Below, one piece after another: positions 34,335 to 41,717 of a DNA stretch of 44,755 nt; within the stretch, counting starts at the first letter, position 1, and each line of letters starts with the position of its first letter. This DNA comes from an uncultured Prevotellaceae bacterium (GTDB lineage Bacteria; Bacteroidota; Bacteroidia; Bacteroidales; Bacteroidaceae). A program made the position numbers and the translations under genes. A model generated the notes under the pieces. It saw nothing but the letters and a program-made list of their open reading frames with translations. It searched no databases and was not told the DNA's origin. Location: assembly GCA_902800495.1 (NCBI GenBank), contig CADCET010000023.1, forward strand, positions 1 through 44,755. Reading direction: 5' to 3'.

Positions 34335-36449
34335 ATGACAGTCTGCATAGCAGAGAAACCCAGCGTGGCGCGCGACATTGCGCGGATTATCGGCGCTACG
34401 GCGAGCCACGATGGTTATATGGAGGGTAACGGCTACCAGGTGACATGGACCTTTGGTCACCTGTGTACACTGAAGGAACCAGGCGACTATACCCCGGCGT
34501 GGAAGTCGTGGGCACTGACACAACTGCCGATGGTGCCGCCGCGCTTCGGCATCAAGCTCATTCCCGACCGTGGCATAGAAAAGCAGTTTGCCATCATCGA
34601 ACGGCTGATGCAGCAGGCCGACAGCATCGTCAACTGCGGCGACGCCGGACAGGAGGGCGAACTCATCCAGCGCTGGGTGATGCAGAAGGCTCAGGCGAAG
34701 TGTCCCGTCAAGCGTCTGTGGATCTCGTCGATGACCGACGAGGCCATCCGCGAAGGTTTTGCCAACCTGAAAGACCAGCAGGACTACCAGCCGCTCTACC
34801 TCGCAGGCCTCAGCCGCGCCATCGGCGACTGGCTCCTCGGCATGAACGCCACACGACTCTACACGCTGAAATACGGACAGAACCGCCAGGTGCTCTCGAT
34901 AGGCCGCGTGCAGACCCCCACCCTCGCCCTCATCGTAAACCGTCAGAAGGAGATAGACAACTTCAAGCCCGAACCTTACTGGGTGCTGGCAACGGTCTAC
35001 CGCGACACGACGTTCACGGCCATCATGAAAGATGACGATGACGAAGAAAACAATGTTAGTGAAGAAGTAAAAGAAAAGAAAAACCAAGTAAAACGAGGTT
35101 TTACCAGTAAAGAAGAAGGTGAAAAAGCTTTTTCTGCTATTGCAGGAAAGCCTTTTACGGTTACAGAAGTTAAGAAAAAGAAAGGAAAAGAAGCCCCACC
35201 CTCTCTTTACGACTTAACATCGCTGCAAGTAGAAAGTAACAAAAAGTTTGGCTATTCAGCAGAAATGACGCTGAATATCATTCAAAGTCTGTACGAAAAG
35301 AAATATACAACATATCCTCGAGTAGACACCACATTCCTTTCAGATGACATATATCCCAAGTGCCCACAAACACTAAATGGATTATATCAAGTCAAATATT
35401 CAGGAATTACTCCATACGCCGAGCTTATTAAGCCATTGGGAGGAAAAGCACTTCCAAAAACGAAAAAAGTGTTTGACTCTTCAAAGGTTACAGATCACCA
35501 TGCAATTATCCCAACGGGAATTATACCACAAAATCTAACTGATGCGGAACATAAAATATATGACCTTGTTGCCCGTCGTTTCATTGCCGTTTTTTATCCA
35601 GATTGTCTTTTTAACCAAACCATAGTGAATGGAATGGTAGAAGATGTAGAATTTAAAGTTACTGGGAAAACAATTATAGACCCCGGTTGGCATTCCGTTT
35701 ATCAGAAAGAACAAAAAGAAGAGAAAGAAGAAGCAAAAAAGAAAAAAGACGAAGATATTATCCTACCTTCTTTTGTCAAAGGTGAAAGTGGAGACCACAC
35801 TCCAACTCTAACCGAAAGATGGACTGTCGCTCCTAAGCCATATACAGAAGCGACATTATTACGTGCTATGGAAACTGCGGGAAAGTTTGTTGAGAACGAA
35901 GAATTACGTTATGCCATGAAAGAGAATGGCATAGGAAGACCCTCAACTCGTGCTGCAATAATTGAAACTCTCTTCAAACGTCATTATATTAGACGAAACA
36001 GGACAAGTATTGCGCCAACACCGACAGGCATCGAACTCATCGACCTCATTCGAGAAGAATTACTGAAAAGCGCTGAGCTGACGGGCATCTGGGAGAAGAA
36101 ACTCCGCGACATCGAGCACAAGAAGTACGACGCCCAGCAGTTCATTGAAGAGCTGAAAGCCCAGGTCACCGAGATTGTCAACGAAGTGATGTCCGACGCC
36201 TCCAACCGCCGCGTCACCGTCATGACCGACGAAGACCTGAAGAAAACGCGCAAGCGCACACCTGCCAAGGATGCTCAGGCTCAGCCAAAGGCCAAGAGTA
36301 CGCCAAAGAAAAAGGCCGAGCCACAAGACCCGCTCGTCGGCCAGCCCTGTCCCCTCTGCGGCAAGGGCCACATCATCAAAGGCAAAACCGCCTACGGCTG
36401 CTCAGAATGGAAAAATGGTTGCACCTATCGGCAGCCGTTCCAACCATAA
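34335..36449 (+). CDS. topB: DNA topoisomerase III
   Basis: A 704-residue type IA topoisomerase. The Toprim domain starts at once (MTVCIAEKPSVARDIAR, with catalytic Glu7 and GDAGQEGELIQR); the catalytic tyrosine is Y327 in YTTYPRVDT; a C-terminal zinc-ribbon-like motif reads CPLCGKG and CSEWKNGC. It decatenates single-stranded and recombining DNA. The middle third (nt about 35030-36030) is AT-rich while both ends are GC-rich: 20 G/C in the 60-nt line at 35341 against 35 in the line at 34741. The protein stays intact, so this looks like recombination with a related gene of lower GC. Confidence 0.94.
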   Translation: MTVCIAEKPSVARDIARIIGATASHDGYMEGNGYQVTWTFGHLCTLKEPGDYTPAWKSWALTQLPMVPPRFGIKLIPDRGIEKQFAIIERLMQQADSIVNCGDAGQEGELIQRWVMQKAQAKCPVKRLWISSMTDEAIREGFANLKDQQDYQPLYLAGLSRAIGDWLLGMNATRLYTLKYGQNRQVLSIGRVQTPTLALIVNRQKEIDNFKPEPYWVLATVYRDTTFTAIMKDDDDEENNVSEEVKEKKNQVKRGFTSKEEGEKAFSAIAGKPFTVTEVKKKKGKEAPPSLYDLTSLQVESNKKFGYSAEMTLNIIQSLYEKKYTTYPRVDTTFLSDDIYPKCPQTLNGLYQVKYSGITPYAELIKPLGGKALPKTKKVFDSSKVTDHHAIIPTGIIPQNLTDAEHKIYDLVARRFIAVFYPDCLFNQTIVNGMVEDVEFKVTGKTIIDPGWHSVYQKEQKEEKEEAKKKKDEDIILPSFVKGESGDHTPTLTERWTVAPKPYTEATLLRAMETAGKFVENEELRYAMKENGIGRPSTRAAIIETLFKRHYIRRNRTSIAPTPTGIELIDLIREELLKSAELTGIWEKKLRDIEHKKYDAQQFIEELKAQVTEIVNEVMSDASNRRVTVMTDEDLKKTRKRTPAKDAQAQPKAKSTPKKKAEPQDPLVGQPCPLCGKGHIIKGKTAYGCSEWKNGCTYRQPFQP

Positions 36450-36504
36450 CTGTGCATTTTTTCTAAACAATCAAACATAAGTTTTATAAAAAAAACGAAA
36501 ATAC

Positions 36505-36535
36505 TTGGTACTTTCATTCTTTTTTTGTACTTTTG
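36505..36535 (+). promoter_or_regulatory. Promoter for the putative structured RNA
   Basis: -33 TTGG at 36505-36508 and -7 TACTTTTG at 36528-36535, separated by 19 nt, followed by C. No translated frame of protein-like composition begins downstream until 37022. The predicted start is about 36541-36543. Confidence 0.65.
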
Positions 36536-36540
36536 CAACA

Positions 36541-36963
36541 GAGTTTCCGAGGGCATCCGTGAGAGGGTGACCGTATAAGGATTCTCGTCTTACAAAAATG
36601 TAGGGCGTAAATGTGATTATCCTTCATCGAAATGTGGAAGTTTCAAACTGCTAAGGGTAATAACAATGTACGTCCACACCGAGTGAATATATACTTTCCG
36701 TACGTGTACGATTGTAAATATCATTTTGGTGTGGGCTATTGTTTGTCAGTTAGCAGTAGGTCTTTCCACAACCTCGATGAGCTGGTTTGCAATAGTCTCC
36801 GCACCAATTTCTCTATTCTGAGAATTTACGTTTTAAGCTGGAGACGTTGTTAGGAAATGGTTAGCTGAAAAACAGCAACCAGATCCTTTGGCGTGGTCGC
36901 GACATTTTTAGTTAATAAAGTAGTATGATGACAGTTGTCCGTGAGGATAGCTGTCATTTTTAT
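36541..36963 (+). ncRNA. Putative structured non-coding RNA of about 420 nt with a pseudoknot
   Basis: This stretch has a promoter, an intrinsic terminator and no credible protein. A closing helix pairs 36567-36574 with 36893-36900. Inside: a 9-bp hairpin at 36586-36607; 36633-36640 with 36763-36770; a perfect 8-bp helix 36647-36654 with 36750-36757; 36674-36680 with 36728-36734; and a 3' hairpin at 36852-36887 with GCTG-AAAAA-CAGC at its tip. The strand at 36734-36741, inside these helices, pairs with 36790-36797 outside them, forming a pseudoknot. It lacks the RNase P, tmRNA, SRP and cobalamin-riboswitch signatures I know. It may be a regulatory RNA or part of an unknown RNP. Identity unknown. 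Confidence 0.6.
36928..36961 (+). terminator. Intrinsic terminator of the structured RNA
   Basis: A 13-bp stem (ATGACAGTTGTCC with GGATAGCTGTCAT, including G-U pairs) closes a GTGA tetraloop and is followed directly by TTTTT. It ends 60 nt before the next ATG, separating the RNA from the lipoprotein gene. Confidence 0.85.
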
Positions 36964-37021
36964 AAAATCTATAGATCTTGCAAAACACAATAAAATGGCG
37001 GGATTTGCGTTATAAGATGGT

Positions 37022-39103
37022 ATGCAGCGTCTTTGCACCATATTATATATAGTGGCAGTGGCCGTACTCCTGACGGGGTGCGGTGCCGACTCAGCTATGA
37101 AGAAAGGCGATAAGTTCTACGCCTTGGGCGAATACTTCGACGCGGCAGAACAGTATAAGAAAGCATACGCACAGACACCGACAAAGGACAGAAAACTGCG
37201 AGGCGAAAGGGCCATCAAGATGGCCGACTGCTATCGCCGTATCAACCAGACGCAGCGGGCAGTGGCGGCTTACAACAACGCCGTACGCTATAAGCAACAG
37301 GACTCGCTGACACAGTTCTTCCTTGGGCAACTGCTGATGAAAAACGGCGACTACAAGAACGCCGAGAAAGCCTTCCAGACGGCTGTCGACAGTCTGGCCG
37401 GAACGGACAGTCCCTACCTGCCGCTGGCCCGTGAGGGCGTGAAGGCAGCGCGTCAGGCACCGGCCTTCAGACAAAAAGACTCGAAATACACGGTGAAGCG
37501 CGAGGACCTGTTCAACTCGCGCCGTGCCGACTTCTCGCCGATGCTCTGTGGCGACGACTACGACCAGCTGTACTTCACATCGACGCGCAATCAGGCGCAG
37601 GGCGACGAGCTGAGCGGCATCACGGGCACAAAGCCCGCCGACATCTTCTTCGCACAGAAGGACGACAAGGGCAAGTGGAGCAAACCGCAGACGATAGACT
37701 CTGAGCTGAACTCCGCCTTCGACGAGGGTGTCTGCTCGTTCTCGCCCGACAACCGGACGATGTATCTGACACAATGCAAGACCGACCCTAACTACCCGCG
37801 CTTTGCCACCATCAGCACCGCCCAGCGCAGCGACGCATCGTGGGGCAAGCCTGCGGAGCTGACCATCAGCCGCGACACGCTATCGACCTTTGCCCACCCC
37901 GCCGTGTCGCCCGACGGACTGTGGCTCTACTTCGTCAGCGACATGCCTGGCGGACTGGGCGGCTACGACATCTGGCGCGCTGAACTGCTACAGAACGGCA
38001 TCGGTGCTGTCGAAAACATAGGCGAACCCGTCAACACGCCGGGCGACGAGATGTTTCCCACCTTCCGTCCCAACGGCGACCTTTACTTCTCGAGCAACGG
38101 ACACCCGGGACTCGGTGGACTCGACATCTTTATTGCTCAGCCTGTGAGCAATCAAATTAGAAATGAGGAATTAGGAATGAGAAATGATAATTCCTCATAT
38201 ATTATTGAGCATCCGGGATTCCCGCTGAACTCACAGGGCGACGACTTCGGCATGACCTTCGACGGGCTGCACAACCGTGGCTACTTCTCGTCGAACCGTG
38301 GTGACGCCCGTGGCTGGGACCATATCTATTCGTTTGAGAAGGAAGAGGTGCTGCTGACGCTCAAGGGCTGGGTCTACGAGATGGACGGCTACGAACTGCC
38401 TGCCGGACAGGTTTACATGGTGGGCAACGACGGCACCAACCTGAAGCTCAGCGTCAAGGGCGACGGCTCGTTCACGCAGGAGATCAAGACGGGCGTCGAC
38501 TACGTGCTGCTGGGTGCCTGCAAAGGTTTCCTGAACCATACGGAGCAACTGCGCGTCGACACCTGCACCGTCTCCAAAGAGTATGTTTTGCAGTTCCCAC
38601 TTGCCAACATCTCGGCACCCGTACTCATCGAGAACATCTTCTACGACTTCAACAAAGCCACACTGCGCCCGGAGTCGGCAACGGCACTCGACGAACTGGT
38701 GAAGCTGCTCAACGAGAACCCCCACGTCACCATCGAACTGGCGGCACACACCGACTACAAAGGTTCCGACCAGTATAACGAGGGACTGTCGCAGCGACGC
38801 GCCGAGTCGGTGGTCAACTACCTGATTGACCACGGCATAGCTGCCGACCGCCTGACGCCGAAAGGCTACGGCGAGAGCAAGCCGAAGACGATTAAGAAGA
38901 AAGTGGCTGCCAAATATCCCTTCCTGAAGGAAGGCGACGTACTGACGGAAGCGTTTATCACGGCCCTGAAGGACGAGGCTCAGCAGGACAGCTGTAACCA
39001 GTTGAACCGCCGTACGGAGTTCACCGTACTGCGCACCACCTATGGTCTGTTCGACGACGAGGGCCGCTTGAAGGAATCACCGCAACCAGGAGCGACGGAC
39101 TGA
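37022..39103 (+). CDS. OmpA/TPR/PD40-propeller lipoprotein, PorE-like
   Basis: A 693-residue lipoprotein with lipobox LLTGC (Cys20). Tetratricopeptide-type helices follow (about residues 25-140), then a PD40/WD40-like propeller (FTSTRNQ, YFVSDMPGGLGGYDIW, FSSNGHPGLGGLDIF), a carboxypeptidase-like beta domain and a C-terminal OmpA peptidoglycan-binding domain (IFYDFNKATLRPES, LAAHTDYKGS). This order is that of PorE, a type IX secretion component in Porphyromonas. The propeller contains an in-frame insert IRNEELGMRND encoded by a heptamer repeat at 38154-38204. It overlaps the convergent gene at 39077 by 27 nt. Confidence 0.88.
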   Translation: MQRLCTILYIVAVAVLLTGCGADSAMKKGDKFYALGEYFDAAEQYKKAYAQTPTKDRKLRGERAIKMADCYRRINQTQRAVAAYNNAVRYKQQDSLTQFFLGQLLMKNGDYKNAEKAFQTAVDSLAGTDSPYLPLAREGVKAARQAPAFRQKDSKYTVKREDLFNSRRADFSPMLCGDDYDQLYFTSTRNQAQGDELSGITGTKPADIFFAQKDDKGKWSKPQTIDSELNSAFDEGVCSFSPDNRTMYLTQCKTDPNYPRFATISTAQRSDASWGKPAELTISRDTLSTFAHPAVSPDGLWLYFVSDMPGGLGGYDIWRAELLQNGIGAVENIGEPVNTPGDEMFPTFRPNGDLYFSSNGHPGLGGLDIFIAQPVSNQIRNEELGMRNDNSSYIIEHPGFPLNSQGDDFGMTFDGLHNRGYFSSNRGDARGWDHIYSFEKEEVLLTLKGWVYEMDGYELPAGQVYMVGNDGTNLKLSVKGDGSFTQEIKTGVDYVLLGACKGFLNHTEQLRVDTCTVSKEYVLQFPLANISAPVLIENIFYDFNKATLRPESATALDELVKLLNENPHVTIELAAHTDYKGSDQYNEGLSQRRAESVVNYLIDHGIAADRLTPKGYGESKPKTIKKKVAAKYPFLKEGDVLTEAFITALKDEAQQDSCNQLNRRTEFTVLRTTYGLFDDEGRLKESPQPGATD
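38154..38204 (+). repeat. In-frame heptamer element in the PorE-like gene (short form)
   Basis: Words of the ATKAGRA type (ATTAGAA, ATGAGGA, ATTAGGA, ATGAGAA) are followed by an inverted copy. ATGAGGAATTA at 38163-38173 pairs perfectly with TAATTCCTCAT at 38188-38198. The frame reads IRNEELGMRNDN, the same frame as in the sigma-factor and methyltransferase copies. Confidence 0.75.
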
Positions 39104-39427
39104 CTCGGCATAGAGCACCTCGCCCACCCCCACGAAGAGTAATCCGAAGACGACGGCGGCAACCGTCAGCAGCACCTGGCTCGGCGACGTGGCCACTACG
39201 GTGTAGAACTGCCCTATCACATGATCGACCAGCAACTGCCAGCCGTCGTAGACGATAAAGAGGATGGCCGCCACCAAGAGGCACAAGCCGTCCCAGAGTC
39301 TCACAAACCAGTTGGTGCGCAGCGGCAACCGCTGCATCACACGCTCTGTAAACCCGTCGTCGGCAATCGTCTGTTGTGCCGTCTCACTGAAAAACTGCTG
39401 CAAAAGCTGTTCGTTATCTTCCGTCAT
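39077..39427 (-). CDS. Membrane protein downstream of the sigma factor (DUF5056-like, possible anti-sigma)
   Basis: A 116-residue protein with a polar N-terminal 40 residues (DNEQLLQQFFSETAQQTIADDGFTERVM) and two or three membrane segments (WDGLCLLVAAILFIVYDGW, VLLTVAAVVFGLLFVGVG). It resembles the DUF5056 proteins often found after ECF sigma genes in Bacteroidales. Its start overlaps the sigma gene by 14 nt, which suggests tight coupling, as for an anti-sigma factor. That role is inferred from position and topology only. Confidence 0.7.
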   Translation of the reverse strand: MTEDNEQLLQQFFSETAQQTIADDGFTERVMQRLPLRTNWFVRLWDGLCLLVAAILFIVYDGWQLLVDHVIGQFYTVVATSPSQVLLTVAAVVFGLLFVGVGEVLYAESVRRSWLR

Positions 39428-39992
39428 ATCCGTTCTGTCTTAAGTAGTTAGCCATTTTCTCCTTACCACGTGAGAGATGTGATTTCACCGTTCCCGCCTT
39501 CATGCCGGTAATCCGCGCTATGGCTGCTATGTCGTAGCCGTCGACCAGCTGCAGGGTGATGCACGTGCGTTCGTCGGGCTTCAACAGTGCCAAGGCGGCA
39601 TAAAGGTCCATCTTCAATGAGGAATGAGAAATGAGGAATGAGGAATTATGATTAGTTGTGCCAACATCTTTTCCGCCCCGAGAGTAATCATCATTTCTAA
39701 TTTCTAATTTCTCATTCCTCATTTTACGACAGTAATCATAGAACACATTGTAGGCTATACGCATCAGCCACGTCTGGAACGAGGCGATGCCCCGGAAGGA
39801 GCCGATGCTCGTATAAGCCTTGATGAAGGTGTCCTGAGCCAGGTCGTCGCTCAACTGACTGTCTCCCAGCGTCTGATGCAGGAAAAACCGCCGTACAGGC
39901 GACTGATACCGGCGTACGAGCTCGTCGAAAGCCCGCTTGTTGCCGAGTACCGCCACCTGTGCTACGAGAGAGATGTCAGTGAGCGTTGCCAT
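39414..39992 (-). CDS. ECF-type RNA polymerase sigma factor
   Basis: A 192-residue sigma factor. Region 2 is clear (LAQDTFIKAYTSI, FQTWLMRIAYNVFYDYCRK), as is region 4 with its helix-turn-helix (YDIAAIARITGMKAGTVKSHLSRGKEKM). The linker between them holds an in-frame insert of about 37 residues encoded by an inverted heptamer element (39616-39725). Without it the protein would be near the usual ECF length. The gene follows pspC by 3 nt and overlaps the membrane-protein gene by 14 nt. Its target promoters are unknown. Confidence 0.92.
   Translation of the reverse strand: MATLTDISLVAQVAVLGNKRAFDELVRRYQSPVRRFFLHQTLGDSQLSDDLAQDTFIKAYTSIGSFRGIASFQTWLMRIAYNVFYDYCRKMRNEKLEIRNDDYSRGGKDVGTTNHNSSFLISHSSLKMDLYAALALLKPDERTCITLQLVDGYDIAAIARITGMKAGTVKSHLSRGKEKMANYLRQNGYDGR
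39616..39725 (-). repeat. Inverted heptamer element inside the sigma-factor gene
   Basis: Two arms of tandem 7-nt words (39616-39654 and 39685-39725) are inverted to each other around a unique 30-nt centre (39655-39684). On the coding strand the left arm reads RNEKLEIRNDDY and the right arm NHNSSFLISH. The mRNA could fold into a very long hairpin here. Confidence 0.8.
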
Positions 39993-39995
39993 GCG

Positions 39996-40202
39996 TCACG
40001 AGTTGATGATGCTGTTCTTCTCGGGCATGATGATCCATGCGACGATATAGAAGGGGATGCCTGCAAAGGCTGTGAACAGCGTCAGTGCTGCATAACCCAA
40101 ACGTACTGCTACGGGATCGAAATCCAAATACTCTGCTACACCTGCGCAAACACCGCCTAACACGCGGTCGTTCGAGCGATAAAGTCTTTTTGTCATAGTC
40201 AA
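39996..40202 (-). CDS. PspC domain protein
   Basis: A 68-residue protein consisting of one PspC domain: RLYRSNDRVLGGVCAGVAEYLDFDPVAVRLGY, then a membrane segment (LTLFTAFAGIPFYIVAWIIMP). PspC-like proteins sense or respond to envelope stress. Its start overlaps the upstream gene stop by 4 nt, and it is followed 3 nt later by the sigma-factor gene, so an envelope-stress role for this operon is plausible. Confidence 0.9.
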   Translation of the reverse strand: MTMTKRLYRSNDRVLGGVCAGVAEYLDFDPVAVRLGYAALTLFTAFAGIPFYIVAWIIMPEKNSIINS

Positions 40203-40879
40203 TGCTGAATATTGTTGTTGTTATTTAAAGTATTGTTCATTGTCTCATTCTTACGGGCTGTTCGCGAGGCGAACACCTTGCCCAGGCCGATGCAGAACAC
40301 CAAGGCACCGATGCCGAAGCCCACTTGACCGGCGGCATAGCCTAAGAACACCATCAGTCCCACGCCCACGAAACACTGGCGCATGCCCTTCTGGTACTCC
40401 TCGTCGGCGTTGGCGGGTTTCTCGTCAAGCAGCTGGTCGGGGATGGGCTGTCCCTGCTGCATGGCCATCTGCGCTAATTTCATCTTCTGCTTACGGTTCT
40501 TGTTGATAAAGTAGAACAGCGCGATGATGATGGCGACAGGTGCCAGGACGAACAGGATGAGTATCATAGCCAGCACGAAGAACATACCGGCAATGCCGTG
40601 ATTCATATTCTTCATCACAGTGCTGAAAAAGCCCGGGAAGTCGTCCTCGTCGTCCAGATCGTATGTCGTTGTCCTTGTGCTCCAGGGCGATGTCCTGGTG
40701 GTTATCGTCACCTTGCGGCTGTGGGTCTTCACCACGGTGTCAGTACCTGTCGTGTCTGAATACGCCACCACCGAGTCCACTTGCTCCGCCTGAGGCGTGT
40801 GGCGGTGTTTCTGTCCTGATGCCTGTACGCCCAAGCTGAGCGTAAGCACCAATGTCATCAATATCAGAATCTTCTTCAT
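40199..40879 (-). CDS. DUF6249-like membrane protein
   Basis: A 226-residue protein with a signal peptide (MKKILILMTLVLTLSLGVQASGQ) and a polar, threonine-rich region to about residue 75. A first membrane segment follows (GIAGMFFVLAMILILFVLAPVAIIIALFYFI), then a basic cytoplasmic stretch (NKNRKQKMKLAQMAMQQGQ), and a second membrane pair (CFVGVGLMVFLGYAAGQVGFGIGALVF). It looks like the DUF6249 family. It overlaps pspC by 4 nt and follows the GIN-domain gene. Function unknown. Confidence 0.72.
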   Translation of the reverse strand: MKKILILMTLVLTLSLGVQASGQKHRHTPQAEQVDSVVAYSDTTGTDTVVKTHSRKVTITTRTSPWSTRTTTYDLDDEDDFPGFFSTVMKNMNHGIAGMFFVLAMILILFVLAPVAIIIALFYFINKNRKQKMKLAQMAMQQGQPIPDQLLDEKPANADEEYQKGMRQCFVGVGLMVFLGYAAGQVGFGIGALVFCIGLGKVFASRTARKNETMNNTLNNNNNIQH

Positions 40880-40932
40880 AAATATTCGTTTTATTAGTTA
40901 AATTCGTGGTCGTTATAGAGAATTAATTCGTG

Positions 40933-41625
40933 TTATTCTTTGACTATCAGGCGCGATGTTTCCAGGTCGCCGGAGCCACGGACATCCTCTCGCAGCGACT
41001 GCACCCGTCCGCTCAGCGCGATGTCGCCGGAGCCCATCAGTCGTGCCTCTACCCGTCCGCTGTCCTCGAACTTCATCTTGATGTCGCCGGAGCCTATCAA
41101 TTCGACCATCGACTGCAGCGTCTTCACCTTCTTCACCTCCACGTCGCCAGAGCCTACCAACGCCACGCCAATGTGGTCGCAGACGACGTCGTCGAACTCC
41201 ACATCGCCAGAGCCTCGCAGCTCGATGTCGAGATTGTCGGTGTCGAGCAGGTGCTTACACTCGAAATTGCCGGAGCCTTTCAGCATAACGCCGAGGAAGT
41301 CGGGCGACGTCACATAGACGGTCACACCGTCGGTTGAGTTGAAGTCTACGATATTGCCGGTGTTGTTCATGCGGATAATCAGCTTGTTGCCTTCCACACG
41401 TGTTTCCACCTGGTCAAGAACATTGTCAGGAGCATTCACCCTGACGGAGAACGAGTCGGCCTGCATATACTCCACGTCTAACGAGCCATACTGCTCGATG
41501 CGCTCGAAACCGCTCAACTCTCTGTTCTCCTCGAGAGTCGTTTCACCCGTGAAGTGGAACTTCACACCTTCGATGCACGAGGTCAGCATCGTCAGCACCA
41601 TCACTGTAAAAAATACCTTTTTCAT
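40933..41625 (-). CDS. Head-GIN domain (DUF2807) putative lipoprotein
   Basis: A 230-residue protein from the ATG at 41625 (MKKVFFTVMVLTMLTSC, a lipobox with Cys17). The frame opens 36 codons earlier, but that part crosses the promoter region. The rest is a beta-helix-like GIN domain with the repeated motif GSGD or GSGN at six positions (LKGSGNFE, LRGSGDVEF, LVGSGDVEV, LIGSGDIKM, LMGSGDIAL, VRGSGDLET). The fold is common in Bacteroidetes near PspC genes; the function is unknown. It leads the pspC-sigma operon. Confidence 0.88.
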   Translation of the reverse strand: MKKVFFTVMVLTMLTSCIEGVKFHFTGETTLEENRELSGFERIEQYGSLDVEYMQADSFSVRVNAPDNVLDQVETRVEGNKLIIRMNNTGNIVDFNSTDGVTVYVTSPDFLGVMLKGSGNFECKHLLDTDNLDIELRGSGDVEFDDVVCDHIGVALVGSGDVEVKKVKTLQSMVELIGSGDIKMKFEDSGRVEARLMGSGDIALSGRVQSLREDVRGSGDLETSRLIVKE

Positions 41626-41679
41626 ATTACGTTCTTTTTGTTTCTTTTTATCCGTTAGACGTAATTCTTCGCGAATTAG

Positions 41680-41710
41680 TTGCAAAGGTGCGAATTTTTT
41701 TTTAATTTTG
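41680..41710 (+). promoter_or_regulatory. Promoter for the RsmF-like gene, nearly at the start codon
   Basis: TTG at 41680-41682 and -7 TAATTTTG at 41703-41710 with a 20-nt spacer. The expected start (about 41717) coincides with the ATG at 41718, so the mRNA would be leaderless. It overlaps the oppositely directed -7 element at 41683-41690. Confidence 0.55.
41683..41690 (-). promoter_or_regulatory. Possible -7 box for the GIN-domain operon
   Basis: Minus-strand CACCTTTG (plus CAAAGGTG) is one base off TAnnTTTG, with CTTG 20 nt upstream (plus CAAG at 41711-41714). It would start transcription near 41676 and overlaps the plus-strand promoter, so the two may compete. Confidence 0.4.
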
Positions 41711-41717
41711 CAAGCCA

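Noticed and set aside
34263-35087. Minus-strand frame of 274 codons over the start of topB
   Set aside because: Antisense to the Toprim domain, with no recognisable domain and no promoter.
36632-36853. Open frame of 73 codons inside the putative RNA
   Set aside because: Composition is not protein-like, it has no ribosome-binding site, and it overlaps the paired regions of the RNA.
36541-36963. RNase P RNA, tmRNA, SRP RNA or a cobalamin riboswitch
   Set aside because: The conserved cores I would expect (for example GAGGAAAGTC, the tmRNA acceptor end, or GCCACTG) are absent. A final answer needs a covariance search.
40960-41290. Repeated GTCGCCGGAGCC words as a DNA repeat
   Set aside because: They follow the GSGD protein repeat of the GIN domain at irregular spacing, so they reflect the protein and not a DNA element.
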